DNA of 57,313 nucleotides. Source: JALZAI01 sp038212215. GTDB lineage: Bacteria; Actinomycetota; Actinomycetes; Mycobacteriales; Jatrophihabitantaceae. A model generated the notes under the pieces. It saw only the letters and a list, made by a program, of their open reading frames with translations. It ran no database searches and was not told the DNA's origin. Below, one piece after another: positions 1 to 8,605 of the stretch (position 1 is the first letter of the stretch; each line of letters opens with the position of its first letter). The stretch spans positions 1-57,313 of the forward strand of contig JBBQUT010000031.1 in assembly GCA_038212215.1 (NCBI GenBank), read 5' to 3'. A program made the position numbers and the translations under genes.

Positions 1-1
1 C

Positions 2-1732
2 GCGGGCAACTGTGCCCTGGAGTCGATGGGCTTCAAGACCTTCGGCTTCGCCGGCGGCCGCGCGGATGTCTGGGAGCCCGACGAAGATGTGTACTGGGGC
101 CCCGAGGACACCTGGCTCGGCGACGAGCGCTACACCGGCGACCGGGAGCTCGAGAGCCCCCTGGCTGCCGTTCAGATGGGTCTCATCTACGTCAACCCCG
201 AGGGCCCGAACGCCGTCCCGGACCCACTGGCGTCCGCCAGAGACATCCGCGAGACGTTCCTGCGGATGGCGATGAACGACGAGGAGACAGTCGCGCTGAT
301 CGCGGGCGGGCACACGTTCGGCAAGACCCACGGTGCGGCCGACCCGGAACAGTACGTCGGCCCGGAGCCAGAGAGCGCCCCGATCGAGGAGCAAGGCCTG
401 GGCTGGAGGAACACATTCGGTACCGGCAAGGGCCGGGATGCGATCACCAGTGGCCTCGAGGTCGTCTGGACGGCCACGCCGACCACGTGGGACAACAGCT
501 ACTTCGAGACCCTGTTCGGCTTCGAGTGGGAGCAGACGATGAGCCCGGCGGGGGCCCATCAGTGGCAGCCGAAGGACGGCGGCGGGGCCGGCACCGTGCC
601 GGACCCCGAGGACCCCTCCCGAACGCGCGCCCCGATGATGCTGACGACCGACCTGGCCTTGCGCGTGGACCCGGTCTATGAGCGGATCTCGCGGCGCTTC
701 CTCGAACACCCGGACGAACTTGCGGACGCCTTCGCTCGGGCGTGGTTCAAGCTCACACACCGCGACATGGGCCCGCTTCCGCGCTACCTCGGCCCGCTCG
801 TCCCGCAGGAGACGTTGCTGTGGCAGGACCCCGTGCCCGAGGTCACCCATGAGCTGGTCGGGGCCGACGATGTCGCCGTCCTCAAGGACCAGATCCTCGC
901 ATCCGGGTTGACCGTCTCCCAGTTGGTCTCCACTGCGTGGGCGTCAGCCTCGACATTTCGCGGCAGCGACAAGCGCGGCGGAGCGAACGGGGCGCGCATC
1001 CGCCTCGAACCCCAGAGCGGTTGGGAGGTCAACAATCCCGACGAGCTGGCGCGGGTGCTGCACACCCTTGCCGGAATCCAGGAGGCCTTTAACAGCTCGC
1101 AGGGCGGGAACACGCGGGTCTCGCTCGCCGACCTGATCGTGCTCGGCGGCTGCGCGGGCGTCGAGCTGGCCGCCAGGAACGCCGGTCATGCCGTCCAGGT
1201 GCCGTTCCGGCCAGGACGGACGGACGCTACGCAGGAGCAGACCGACGTGGAGTCCTTCGCAGCACTCGAGCCCGGCGCCGACGGGTTCCGCAACTATCTC
1301 GGCAAGGGGCACCGGCTGCCGGTCGAATATCTGCTGATCGACCGGGCGAACCTGCTGACCCTGAGCGCCCCCGAGATGACCGTCCTCGTCGGTGGCCTGC
1401 GCGTCCTGCGGGCGACCTTCCAGGATTCTTCGCTCGGCGTTCTCACCTCGACACCCGAGACGCTGACGAACGACTTCTTCGGCAATCTGCTCGACCTGGA
1501 CACGACGTGGCAGCCGATGTCGCAGGACGCAGAAACCTTCGAGGGCCGCGACCGCGCGACGGGCAGGGTCAAGTGGACCGGTAGCCGCAACGATCTCGTC
1601 TTCGGTTCGAACTCGGAACTGCGTGCACTCGCGGAGGTGTACGCGAGCGATGACGCGCAGGAAAAATTCGTGACCGACTTCGTGGCTGCCTGGGACAAGG
1701 TGATGAACCTAGATCGCTTCGATCTCGGCTGA
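2..1732 (+). CDS. katG: Catalase-peroxidase KatG, 5' end cut by window edge
   Basis: Bifunctional haem catalase-peroxidase that removes hydrogen peroxide and organic peroxides. The visible 576 residues hold the end of the N-terminal haem domain and the whole C-terminal domain; a full KatG is about 740 residues, so roughly the first 165, including the distal Arg-Trp-His, lie outside the window. Seen directly are the GLIYVNPEGP segment, which carries the Tyr of the Met-Tyr-Trp adduct, then FLRMAMND with the adduct Met, and GGHTFGKTHG with the proximal haem His. The C-terminal half contains the usual second peroxidase-like fold (GGCAGVELAA, PFRPGRTDA). The frame is open from the first base and ends in TGA. 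No terminator is obvious before the next gene. Family assignment is very secure; regulation (often by FurA) cannot be seen because the upstream DNA is missing. Confidence 0.97.
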   Translation, partial: AGNCALESMGFKTFGFAGGRADVWEPDEDVYWGPEDTWLGDERYTGDRELESPLAAVQMGLIYVNPEGPNAVPDPLASARDIRETFLRMAMNDEETVALIAGGHTFGKTHGAADPEQYVGPEPESAPIEEQGLGWRNTFGTGKGRDAITSGLEVVWTATPTTWDNSYFETLFGFEWEQTMSPAGAHQWQPKDGGGAGTVPDPEDPSRTRAPMMLTTDLALRVDPVYERISRRFLEHPDELADAFARAWFKLTHRDMGPLPRYLGPLVPQETLLWQDPVPEVTHELVGADDVAVLKDQILASGLTVSQLVSTAWASASTFRGSDKRGGANGARIRLEPQSGWEVNNPDELARVLHTLAGIQEAFNSSQGGNTRVSLADLIVLGGCAGVELAARNAGHAVQVPFRPGRTDATQEQTDVESFAALEPGADGFRNYLGKGHRLPVEYLLIDRANLLTLSAPEMTVLVGGLRVLRATFQDSSLGVLTSTPETLTNDFFGNLLDLDTTWQPMSQDAETFEGRDRATGRVKWTGSRNDLVFGSNSELRALAEVYASDDAQEKFVTDFVAAWDKVMNLDRFDLG

Positions 1733-1842
1733 TCTGGGCCGCCGAAGCTGCTGTACTTCCGGAGGCGCAGCGGCCAAAGGTCCCGATTTGCGTGGGACTC
1801 CCGCCGCTACAACCCGCGCGCCGTAGCCGCAAGGCTGGTGGC

Positions 1843-4500
1843 ATGGCTCCGGCACCGGACACCGTCGTTGATGCGCTGCGCTCGGGCGGGGAGTTCGTTC
1901 AGCTACGGACGGCCTCTGTCGACGATCTCGAACCACTGCACGTGTTGCTCGACTCGGTGTCGGACCATTCGATCTACCTGCGCTTCTTCGCGTTGAGCCG
2001 TGTGCAGGCGCATAGGTTCGTGGAGAAGGTCATTCGCGACGATGCGGCACGCTCGCGCACGGTGCTCGCACTCGTCGGTGGTCAGGTCGTCGGAATCTGC
2101 GAGTATGAGCCCGTCGGCGACGCCCGCGCCGAGGTTGCCCTCATCGTCGATGACCGCTACCAGCGCGAAGGGATCGGGACGCTACTGCTAGAACACGCGG
2201 CGGTTGCCGCCCTGCGCGAGGGCATCAGCGAGCTGAGCGCCGAAGTCCTCAGCGCGAACCACCTCGTGATCAAAGTCCTGCGTGATCTCGGCTACGCGGT
2301 CGAGACGACGACCAGCGGCCCAGACAGCCGGCTGGTGTGCCACCTGCGGGCCCGCGACCAGCTCGACTCAGCGGTGGTCGCTCGCGACCGGGTCGCGACC
2401 GCCCGCAGCATGCGAGCGATCCTCGCGCCGCGCTCGGTTGCTGTTATTGGAGCGAGCGAGACTCCCCGCTCCGTCGGACGCGCGGTGCTGCACGCGCTGA
2501 TCGCCGGCCGGTTCCGCGGCCACATCTACCCGGTCAACCCGAAACACCAACACGTGCTGGGACGCGTGTGCTACCACAGCATCGCGGAGCTTCCGGCCGC
2601 GCCCGATCTCGCCGTCGTAGCCGTTCCCGCAGATGCGGCGGTGGCCACTGTGCGGGCGTGTGCCGAGCGCGGCATTCGCGGGGTCGTCCTGCTCAGTTCC
2701 GGATTCAGCGAGACGGGCGGGCTCGGTGCGCTGCGCCAGGCAGAACTCGTGCGCGTCGCCCGCGATCACGACATCCGCGTGCTCGGCCCGAACTGCCTGG
2801 GTGTCGTCAACACCGACCCCGCGGTCCGGCTCGCCGCGACGCTCGCATCGGTCCCGGTGGCACGCGGCCACGTCGCCCTCGCTTCGCAGTCGGGTGCGCT
2901 CGGGATCGCCGCGGCCGCCGAAGTGTCGCGCCACGGCGTCGGCCTTTCGCAGTTCGTGTCGATGGGGAACAAGGCCGACGTCAGCGGCAACGACCTGCTG
3001 CAATGGTGGGCCGAGGACGAGAACACCCACGTGATTGCCCTCTACCTCGAATCCTTCGGCAATCCCCAGCGATTCCAGCGGATCGCCCGCGAGTTGTCGC
3101 GCACCAAGCCGATCGTCGCGCTCAAGGCCGGTCGGTCGGCGGCCGGGCAGCGTGCCGGGATGTCGCACACCGCTGCGACGATCACGTCGGACGACCTCGT
3201 GGACGCGTTGTGCGAACAGAGCGGCGTCGCCCGCGTCGACACGCTGGCCGAATTGCTCGACGCCGCCCGTCTGCTGGCGAGCAGCCCACTTCCGGCGGGA
3301 CCGCGCCTCGCCGTGGTCGGCAACTCGGGAGGACCCGAAATCCTCGCCGCCGACGCGGCCGTGCATGCCGGTTTGGAGGTTCCAGCGCTCTCGCCGGCTG
3401 TCGTGGACGCGCTGCTGGCAGTCGCGCCGCGCGCTGCGGGCACCGCGAACCCGGTCGATCTCGGCGCCGGGATGGGTCCGCCGGAACTCGCTGCCGCAGT
3501 GCGGGTGCTGCTCGCCTGCGACGACGTCGACGCGGTCACCGTCGTCGTGTGCGAGGCGAGCGCCATCTCGACCGGCGAAGCGCTCACCGTGCTGCGTTCA
3601 CTTGACACGCACGGCAAACCGCTGGCGGTCACCCTGCTCGGCGGACGCTCCGATCGCGAGGTGGATGCCGGGCTGGCGCTGTTCCGCTACCCCGAGGCGG
3701 CCGTCAGTGCGCTCGCAACCGCCTGGCAATGTGTTCGCCGCAGAAGCTACGCGTCGCCACCGATGCCGCAGGGTGTGGATCCGGGCGCAGCTGACGCCAT
3801 AATCCGCCGCGCCGGGCCCGGCTGGCTCTCGGCGCAGGACGCAGCCCTGCTGCTCGCCGCCTACGGCATCGGCACCGTCGATCAGCGCGTCGTCCGCACT
3901 GCTGCCGCTGCCTGCCTGGCCGCCACCGAGCTCGGCTATCCGATCGTGCTCAAGGCGTCCGGCATCCTGCACAAGAGCGACGTGGGCGGTGTCCGGTTAG
4001 GTCTGCGCAGCGCTGCGGAGGTCTTGAGCGCATTCGACGATCTCAGTGCATTGGGCTCGCCGATGCTCGTCCAGGCGAGTGCGCCGGCCACCGTCGAGCT
4101 GCTGATCGGTGCGGTGCGCACCAACTACGGATCGGCGGTGGTACTCGGCGCGGGCGGCACGATGACCGAGCTGATCAGCGACCGGGTGCTGCGACTCGCT
4201 CCGCTCAACACGTCCGACGTCGACCTGATGATCGACCGGCTGCGGTGCAAGGCGGTTTTCGAAGGGTTCCGCGGCGCCGAGCCGGTGCCCAGGTCCGTCA
4301 TCCGCGATCTGGTCGTCCGGGTGGCAGCGCTCGTGGCCGCCCATCCCGACATCGCCGAGCTCGACCTCAATCCGGTGCGTTGCGCCGGCGCTGCTGTCTC
4401 GGTCGTCGACGTCCGGATCCGCGTCGCTGCCCCGGACGCCGATTCCTGGCTCGCTCCGCGTGAACTGCGCACCGCTTCGGTGCCCACGCCGGCAATCTGA
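1843..4500 (+). CDS. GNAT-acyl-CoA synthetase (ADP-forming-like) fusion, Pat-type protein acetyltransferase
   Basis: 885-residue fusion. Residues about 15-165 are a GNAT acetyltransferase domain with the acetyl-CoA loop RYQREGIGTLLLEHA. From about residue 190 there is a CoA-binding Rossmann domain (SVAVIGASETPRSVGR), then succinyl-CoA-ligase-like domains containing GMSHTAA, where His442 sits at the position of the phospho-His of ADP-forming acetyl-CoA synthetases. The last 220 residues form an ATP-grasp domain (IVLKASGILHKSDVGGVRLG). This GNAT-first order matches Streptomyces PatA-type lysine acetyltransferases, which acetylate and inactivate acetyl-CoA synthetase; in Salmonella Pat the order is reversed. 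The ATG was preferred to an in-frame GTG at 1792 because the domain begins just after it, but neither has a strong ribosome-binding site. The synthetase half is often catalytically dead in this family; whether it is here cannot be judged. Confidence 0.85.
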   Translation: MAPAPDTVVDALRSGGEFVQLRTASVDDLEPLHVLLDSVSDHSIYLRFFALSRVQAHRFVEKVIRDDAARSRTVLALVGGQVVGICEYEPVGDARAEVALIVDDRYQREGIGTLLLEHAAVAALREGISELSAEVLSANHLVIKVLRDLGYAVETTTSGPDSRLVCHLRARDQLDSAVVARDRVATARSMRAILAPRSVAVIGASETPRSVGRAVLHALIAGRFRGHIYPVNPKHQHVLGRVCYHSIAELPAAPDLAVVAVPADAAVATVRACAERGIRGVVLLSSGFSETGGLGALRQAELVRVARDHDIRVLGPNCLGVVNTDPAVRLAATLASVPVARGHVALASQSGALGIAAAAEVSRHGVGLSQFVSMGNKADVSGNDLLQWWAEDENTHVIALYLESFGNPQRFQRIARELSRTKPIVALKAGRSAAGQRAGMSHTAATITSDDLVDALCEQSGVARVDTLAELLDAARLLASSPLPAGPRLAVVGNSGGPEILAADAAVHAGLEVPALSPAVVDALLAVAPRAAGTANPVDLGAGMGPPELAAAVRVLLACDDVDAVTVVVCEASAISTGEALTVLRSLDTHGKPLAVTLLGGRSDREVDAGLALFRYPEAAVSALATAWQCVRRRSYASPPMPQGVDPGAADAIIRRAGPGWLSAQDAALLLAAYGIGTVDQRVVRTAAAACLAATELGYPIVLKASGILHKSDVGGVRLGLRSAAEVLSAFDDLSALGSPMLVQASAPATVELLIGAVRTNYGSAVVLGAGGTMTELISDRVLRLAPLNTSDVDLMIDRLRCKAVFEGFRGAEPVPRSVIRDLVVRVAALVAAHPDIAELDLNPVRCAGAAVSVVDVRIRVAAPDADSWLAPRELRTASVPTPAI

Positions 4501-4529
4501 GGCGATCCTCTTCAGGGGGATTTAGAGCG

Positions 4530-5531
4530 ATGCGAGCGTGGACGGTGGCGCAACCCGCGCCCATCGACGACGGCCCACTGGCGCGGGTCGAGCGCGCTCA
4601 GCCGGAGCCCGGGCCGGGCCAGATCCGGGTGCGCATCAGCTGCTGCGGGGTTTGCCGTACCGATCTGCACCTTGCGGAGGGCGACCTTGCTCCGGTGCGC
4701 GCTGGCGTCACCCCCGGCCACGAGGTGGTGGGTCGGGTCGACGCGCTCGGTACGGGCGTCGACCGGTTCCGGCTCGGTCAGCGTGTCGGCGTCGCATGGC
4801 TCGCAGGCACTTGCGGCGCGTGCCGCTACTGCCGCCGCGGGCGGGAGAACCTGTGCCTGTCGCCGACCTTCACCGGATGGGACGTCAACGGTGGCTACGC
4901 CGACGCGTGCGTGGTGACGGCAGCGTTCGCCTACGCATTGCCGGATGCGATCGACGACGAGCGTGCCGCGCCGTTGCTCTGTGCGGGAATCATCGGCTAC
5001 CGAGCCCTGCAATGCGCCCGCGTGCCTGCCGGCGGCAGTCTCGGCATCTATGGTTTCGGCGGCAGCGCCCACCTCACCGCCCAGGTGGCGCTACGTAGCG
5101 GTGCCCGGGTGCACGTGCTGACTCGCGGCGCGAACAACCGTGCGCTCGCCGCTGCGTTGGGTGTCGACTCGGTGGGCGGTGCCGAGGACGGGCCTCCCGA
5201 ACCCCTCGACAGCGCCATCCTGTTCGCACCGTCCGGCGACCTCGTGCCCGTCGCGCTTCGTGCATTGGATCGGGGCGGGACGCTGGCCGTTGCCGGGATC
5301 TGGCTGTCCGACATCCCGCGGCTGAACTACGCGGCGGAGCTGTTTCAGGAGCGCCACCTGCGCAGCGTCACCGCGAACACGCGCGCTGACGGCGAGGAGT
5401 TCCTGCGCATCGCCGAACGCTTGGACGTGCGGGCGACCACGGTCGCCTACCCGATGGACGACGCCCCCACCGCGCTCGCCGATCTCGCCCACGGCCGCTT
5501 CAGCGGCGCGGCCGTCCTGCACAACGGTTGA
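4530..5531 (+). CDS. Zinc-dependent alcohol dehydrogenase family protein
   Basis: 333-residue medium-chain dehydrogenase/reductase. The N-terminal GroES-like domain has the catalytic zinc ligands: Cys in GVCRTDLH, the His-Glu of GHEVVG, and Cys in LLCAG. The structural zinc lobe is CGACRYCRRGRENLC with four cysteines. The central Rossmann domain carries GIYGFGGSAH, a variant of the nucleotide-binding glycine motif. It resembles the actinobacterial AdhA-type zinc-binding alcohol dehydrogenase family, which oxidises alcohols or reduces aldehydes with NAD(P). The start follows an AGGGGGA-type ribosome-binding site. It lies 29 bp after the acetyltransferase gene on the same strand, so the two may be co-transcribed. 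The physiological substrate cannot be deduced. Confidence 0.88.
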   Translation: MRAWTVAQPAPIDDGPLARVERAQPEPGPGQIRVRISCCGVCRTDLHLAEGDLAPVRAGVTPGHEVVGRVDALGTGVDRFRLGQRVGVAWLAGTCGACRYCRRGRENLCLSPTFTGWDVNGGYADACVVTAAFAYALPDAIDDERAAPLLCAGIIGYRALQCARVPAGGSLGIYGFGGSAHLTAQVALRSGARVHVLTRGANNRALAAALGVDSVGGAEDGPPEPLDSAILFAPSGDLVPVALRALDRGGTLAVAGIWLSDIPRLNYAAELFQERHLRSVTANTRADGEEFLRIAERLDVRATTVAYPMDDAPTALADLAHGRFSGAAVLHNG

Positions 5532-5609
5532 CATTCCCGCAGCGCCCAACGTTCCACTGCGACGGGCGAGGGCTGGAGCGTTGTTCGCAAACGGTCCAGC
5601 GCGAACTCG

Positions 5610-5876
5610 CTACGGCGTGCGCGTGCCGGCGCATTCCGTAGCGTCCGGCTTGTAGAGGTCGAGCAGGTACGCACTCGGTCCCCCGCGCCGGGTGCGCGAG
5701 CTGGCGCTGTGCACCAACCTGATCGGCCGGCCGCGGCGCTCGCGCTCGCGTCGGAGCAGGTCGCGCTCCTCGTCGAGATGTTCCTGGCGGACGGCCGTGA
5801 AGGCGAGCAAGCTTTCCAGCTCCTCGTCGGCAAGGGTCTTCAGGTTCAGCTTGCAGCGGTTGATGGTGTGCCTCAT
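5610..5876 (-). CDS. Small charged hypothetical protein
   Basis: 88 residues. I do not recognise the family. Residues 15-50 are rich in Glu, Arg and Leu and look like a helical or coiled-coil segment (EELESLLAFTAVRQEH, then an Arg-rich stretch); the tail is basic. The ATG overlaps the stop of the upstream 76-residue gene as ATGA, and AAGGAAG lies just upstream, so translation is likely coupled. A longer reading from 5963 would overlap the neighbour out of frame and has no better start. The pairing of two tiny overlapping genes with strong ribosome-binding sites recalls phage or prophage cargo; no other phage gene is adjacent. Confidence 0.6.
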   Translation of the reverse strand: MRHTINRCKLNLKTLADEELESLLAFTAVRQEHLDEERDLLRRERERRGRPIRLVHSASSRTRRGGPSAYLLDLYKPDATECAGTRTP

Positions 5877-6103
5877 CGGATCTTCCTTTGTAAGAACAGT
5901 CGCTTGAAAGGGTCGTAGGGTTCCGGGATCAGCCCGAACAGGTGAGCAGTAACGGTCGTCCACGTCGCGATGACGAGCGGGTGGCCGACGCTGTGGCTAG
6001 TAGTGCGGCGGAATGCAGCGGATAGTGTTTCCGGGCCGTAGCGGTCCCAGCACCAGACATAGGCAACCAGTGCCGCCCATCCCAGCGTTCCGTTGGGCTT
6101 CAT
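5873..6103 (-). CDS. Small putative membrane-associated protein, phage-like
   Basis: 76 residues. The start is set by a strong site, GAAAGGAG, five bases before the ATG. Residues 7-20 are hydrophobic (LGWAALVAYVWCW) and residues 42-58 form a second hydrophobic stretch (PLVIATWTTVTAHLFGL), so it may insert in the membrane twice. The overall shape resembles small hydrophobic proteins of actinophages (DUF7427-like), but this is a memory of style rather than a demonstrated match. It overlaps the next gene by ATGA and the pair forms a two-gene unit. Function unknown. Confidence 0.55.
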   Translation of the reverse strand: MKPNGTLGWAALVAYVWCWDRYGPETLSAAFRRTTSHSVGHPLVIATWTTVTAHLFGLIPEPYDPFKRLFLQRKIR

Positions 6104-6175
6104 TTTTCTCCTTTCGCAGATGCAGCAGGGTTAAATCAGAAGCAGCAGGTTCAGCTAGTGCAGCGTTTGCACCTT

Positions 6176-7897
6176 TCAGCAGCTCGCCCGACACAGTCGC
6201 CGGCCGATCACGTTGCGCATGATCGCCGGAAGGTCACGTGGATTCGCCGAGGTGTAAAGAATGCCGCCGCTCGCTTCGCTGATGGAGCGCAGTGCAACTG
6301 GGTCACTGTCAGGTCCATAGGCAACGGCGACGACTTTCACCGGCCTTGTCGAAGTGCTCTCGGCCTTCAACGCGGCGAGCAGGGAAGGCAATGCAATCGC
6401 ATGGGCCGCGTCGGCTTCGTCTTTGCCGTCGGTGACGACGACCACACTGTTCACCCGCTTGGGATCGAAGTGTCGCCGCACCGTAGTGACCGCTGCGAAG
6501 ATCGAGTCGTAGAGGCCGGTCCCGCCGTTCGGGACGGCTTGGAGTCGGCTAATCGCCGCGCCGAGCTGGCCGCGCTGCGCGTCGTCGAGGGCACCCAGCC
6601 CGACCAGCTGCTGGTAGTCACTCACCGGGGTGAGATCGGCCGAGAAGCGCCAGAGGCCGGCGACCGTGTCAGCGGGCAGCATCCCCAACACTTCGGCGGC
6701 CGCGGTCCGCGCGATCTCGATCCTGGTGCTGCCCGTCGCACCGGGGACCGGAGTCGACATGGACCCGGACACGTCGATCAGGGCGAGCAGCCGGGACGGT
6801 TGGCTCACCACCGCAAGCGTTCGCAGCACGGCGTCGACCTGGGCAGCGTCGGGGCTACCGACAGCAGCCGAGAACGTTGCGTCGACACCGGGTGAATGGA
6901 CGAGAGCAGCGCCCGCCGTACCGGCCGTCGATCGGAAGCCGTGCCGACTGAACGCCTGTGCAGCGGCGGCGCCGACGAGCTTCGCGAGCAAGGCGCGGGC
7001 GGCCCGGTCGATGGCGACGCCATGTGTCAGCGTCACGAACGGATAGTCCAACGTCGGTCCGGGTGCGGGTGGGTAGATCGCTGTGTAGGTTTTCGCTCCT
7101 GCCGCATCATCGACGGCCCACACGGCGTGCTCGGTCGTCGCAATCGCGACCGCCGAGCCGTCGGCCGGGTGCGGGGGCAGTATCGCTGGGTTGCCGCCGG
7201 GCACCGCGGTCATCGTGCGTAACAGTGCAGCAAAATTTCCGAGTGCGGTGCTGTCGTGAGCAAACGTCGCGCTGAAGTCGGCGAGCGTCACCAGTGCTGC
7301 CGCGGATCGCGAAGCGTCGCCCACGCCCAGCACGACCGGACGGGCAGTGGTGGCAGTGTCAATCAACCGACGGAAGCTAGGTGCAGGACCGAGCGTGCGC
7401 GCGGCGGACGTCGCGATCGCGAGTACGACAGGCGAACGGACGAGCGAGCCGTGTGAGATCGCCGGCGCGGCCTTGCGGGTTCGCAGATGTGCCAGCCACA
7501 GCGAGGAATCCGGGATCCACACATCCGGACCCGTCGCGCGCCGGCCGAGGCCGGCGACGACGCTCGCCGCGCTGATGGCGCTCACCTGCACGCGCACCGA
7601 GGTGCAGCTCGCGACCGCGAGCGACTTCGCGAGGGACCGTACGATCGTGGCAATCTCCGGCGTCGCCGCGACCCGCAGCCGCACCCCCGGCAGCGGGCAG
7701 ACCGCGGCGTCCGAGCGGGTGGTGTTTGTATGCAGGGTCAGGGCGGCAGCGACGCCGCCCACCGAGACGGCACACACGAGGGCGGCTCCGAGCCACCTCG
7801 TCGAGCGTCTCTGGTTGCGGTGCCGGCCGCGTCCGGTGTCGTACTCGCCACTGCTGTACTCGCCACTGCTGTACTCGCCACTGCTGTGCATCGCCAT
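6176..7897 (-). CDS. Secreted substrate-binding and VWA domain protein
   Basis: 573 residues. The start has GGAGG six bases upstream. The N-terminus carries three tandem SSGEY units, a basic stretch and one membrane segment (LGAALVCAVSVGGVAAALTL, about residues 35-55), so it is probably anchored outside the cytoplasm. Residues about 70-370 resemble an extracellular solute-binding domain (PDVWIPDSSLW). The C-terminal 200 residues are a von Willebrand factor A domain with an intact metal-ion-dependent adhesion site: DVSGSMS, the Thr of GGTGLYDS, and VVTDGKDE. Proteins of this combination are widespread in actinobacteria; their role is unknown, with ligand-dependent adhesion or signalling suspected. 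It is 34 bp downstream of a Rossmann domain gene on the same strand. Confidence 0.85.
   Translation of the reverse strand: MAMHSSGEYSSGEYSSGEYDTGRGRHRNQRRSTRWLGAALVCAVSVGGVAAALTLHTNTTRSDAAVCPLPGVRLRVAATPEIATIVRSLAKSLAVASCTSVRVQVSAISAASVVAGLGRRATGPDVWIPDSSLWLAHLRTRKAAPAISHGSLVRSPVVLAIATSAARTLGPAPSFRRLIDTATTARPVVLGVGDASRSAAALVTLADFSATFAHDSTALGNFAALLRTMTAVPGGNPAILPPHPADGSAVAIATTEHAVWAVDDAAGAKTYTAIYPPAPGPTLDYPFVTLTHGVAIDRAARALLAKLVGAAAAQAFSRHGFRSTAGTAGAALVHSPGVDATFSAAVGSPDAAQVDAVLRTLAVVSQPSRLLALIDVSGSMSTPVPGATGSTRIEIARTAAAEVLGMLPADTVAGLWRFSADLTPVSDYQQLVGLGALDDAQRGQLGAAISRLQAVPNGGTGLYDSIFAAVTTVRRHFDPKRVNSVVVVTDGKDEADAAHAIALPSLLAALKAESTSTRPVKVVAVAYGPDSDPVALRSISEASGGILYTSANPRDLPAIMRNVIGRRLCRASC
7841..7885. 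repeat. Three perfect 15-bp tandem repeats
   Basis: The unit gtactcgccactgct occurs three times without a mismatch. Read on the minus strand it encodes SSGEY three times at the start of the VWA protein. Because 15 is a multiple of three, copy number can change without breaking the frame. Confidence 0.95.
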
Positions 7898-7931
7898 GGC
7901 TGCCTCCGCGCGCCGCGTCCGCTGATGCCTT

Positions 7932-8336
7932 CTAGGAAGCCTGAGCGAAGGTGCTGATACGTCCGGCTGCGCCAATGTCGATCCGGACGATCCCGAAGAT
8001 CGCCAAACGCGCAGTTGCGCGAGCACTGAACTCGGGGCTGGTGCGGGACGCATCGACCACGAATCCACCCGAACGAAGCGTCTCGCCTACTCCCCCGAGG
8101 TCAAAGAGGACCTCTTCGGCACTCTGCTCGTCGTCGACCGCGACAATGACCACGTCGACGGATTCGGCCGCGTCGGCGGGCAGCGCCGCAGCGATCGCAC
8201 CCTTGCGCACCGCCGCCGCGACCCGACTGGGCCGCGGATCGTAAACAGTTACCAGGCAACCCAGTTCTACGAACTGCGACGTCAGACACTGGCCCAGTTG
8301 TCCGAGGCCAACCACTGCCACATTTTCGAGATTCAC
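7932..8336 (-). CDS. Stand-alone NAD(P)-binding Rossmann domain protein
   Basis: 134 residues beginning VAVVGLGQLGQ, a classic GxGxxG dinucleotide-binding motif, followed by a YDPRPSR segment and VDVVIVAVDDEQSAEEV as in the N-terminal domain of 3-hydroxyisobutyrate or 6-phosphogluconate dehydrogenases. Those enzymes are about 290 residues and need a helical C-terminal domain for substrate binding and catalysis, which is missing here, so the protein is either a remnant or a cofactor-binding module with a different job. The GTG start has AAGGAG seven bases upstream, a good site, which argues that it is still translated. Confidence 0.65.
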   Translation of the reverse strand: MNLENVAVVGLGQLGQCLTSQFVELGCLVTVYDPRPSRVAAAVRKGAIAAALPADAAESVDVVIVAVDDEQSAEEVLFDLGGVGETLRSGGFVVDASRTSPEFSARATARLAIFGIVRIDIGAAGRISTFAQAS

Positions 8337-8408
8337 TGTCGAACTCCTTTACGCCATGCACGTCGCTGTCACCTATGTCGGTGTCATTACGGAGCAGCCG
8401 GTTCCAGC

Positions 8409-8573
8409 TCAGATACCGCGTCTTGACGGGCGCGTCTGCCACTCGCTGTTGTCGCGCCGGCTACTGACAGGTGGGACTGGCACGTCGTCGCGCCGGGCCC
8501 GTGCGACGAGGGCTAACAGCACCGCGGCGACCTCTTCCTCGCTCGCGCCACCGGACACTTCGAGATTCGACAT
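8409..8573 (-). CDS. accE: Acyl-CoA carboxylase epsilon subunit
   Basis: 54 residues. The ATG was chosen over the upstream ATG at 8609 because it has GGAGG nine bases before it and avoids overlap with accD. The residues LEVSGGASEEEVAAVLLAL followed by a basic stretch and the ending EWQTRPSRRG match the small epsilon subunits of actinobacterial acyl-CoA carboxylases, which bind and stimulate the beta subunit. It lies 33 bp after accD on the same strand, the standard arrangement. No biotin-carrying alpha subunit gene is in the window, so that partner must be encoded elsewhere. Confidence 0.87.
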   Translation of the reverse strand: MSNLEVSGGASEEEVAAVLLALVARARRDDVPVPPVSSRRDNSEWQTRPSRRGI

Positions 8574-8605
8574 CGCGTGCCTCCTGAAACCTCGTGCGCG
8601 GGTAC

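Noticed and set aside
1733..1780. GGCCGC...GCGGCC inverted repeat after katG as terminator
   Set aside because: Long loop and no T-rich tail; not convincing.
2337..3605. 422-residue open frame inside the GNAT-synthetase gene
   Set aside because: Arg-rich translation typical of a shifted frame in GC-rich DNA; the other frame holds all motifs.
5997..6194. 65-residue frame before the small membrane protein gene
   Set aside because: Overlaps the better supported 76-residue gene in another frame and has no good ribosome-binding site.
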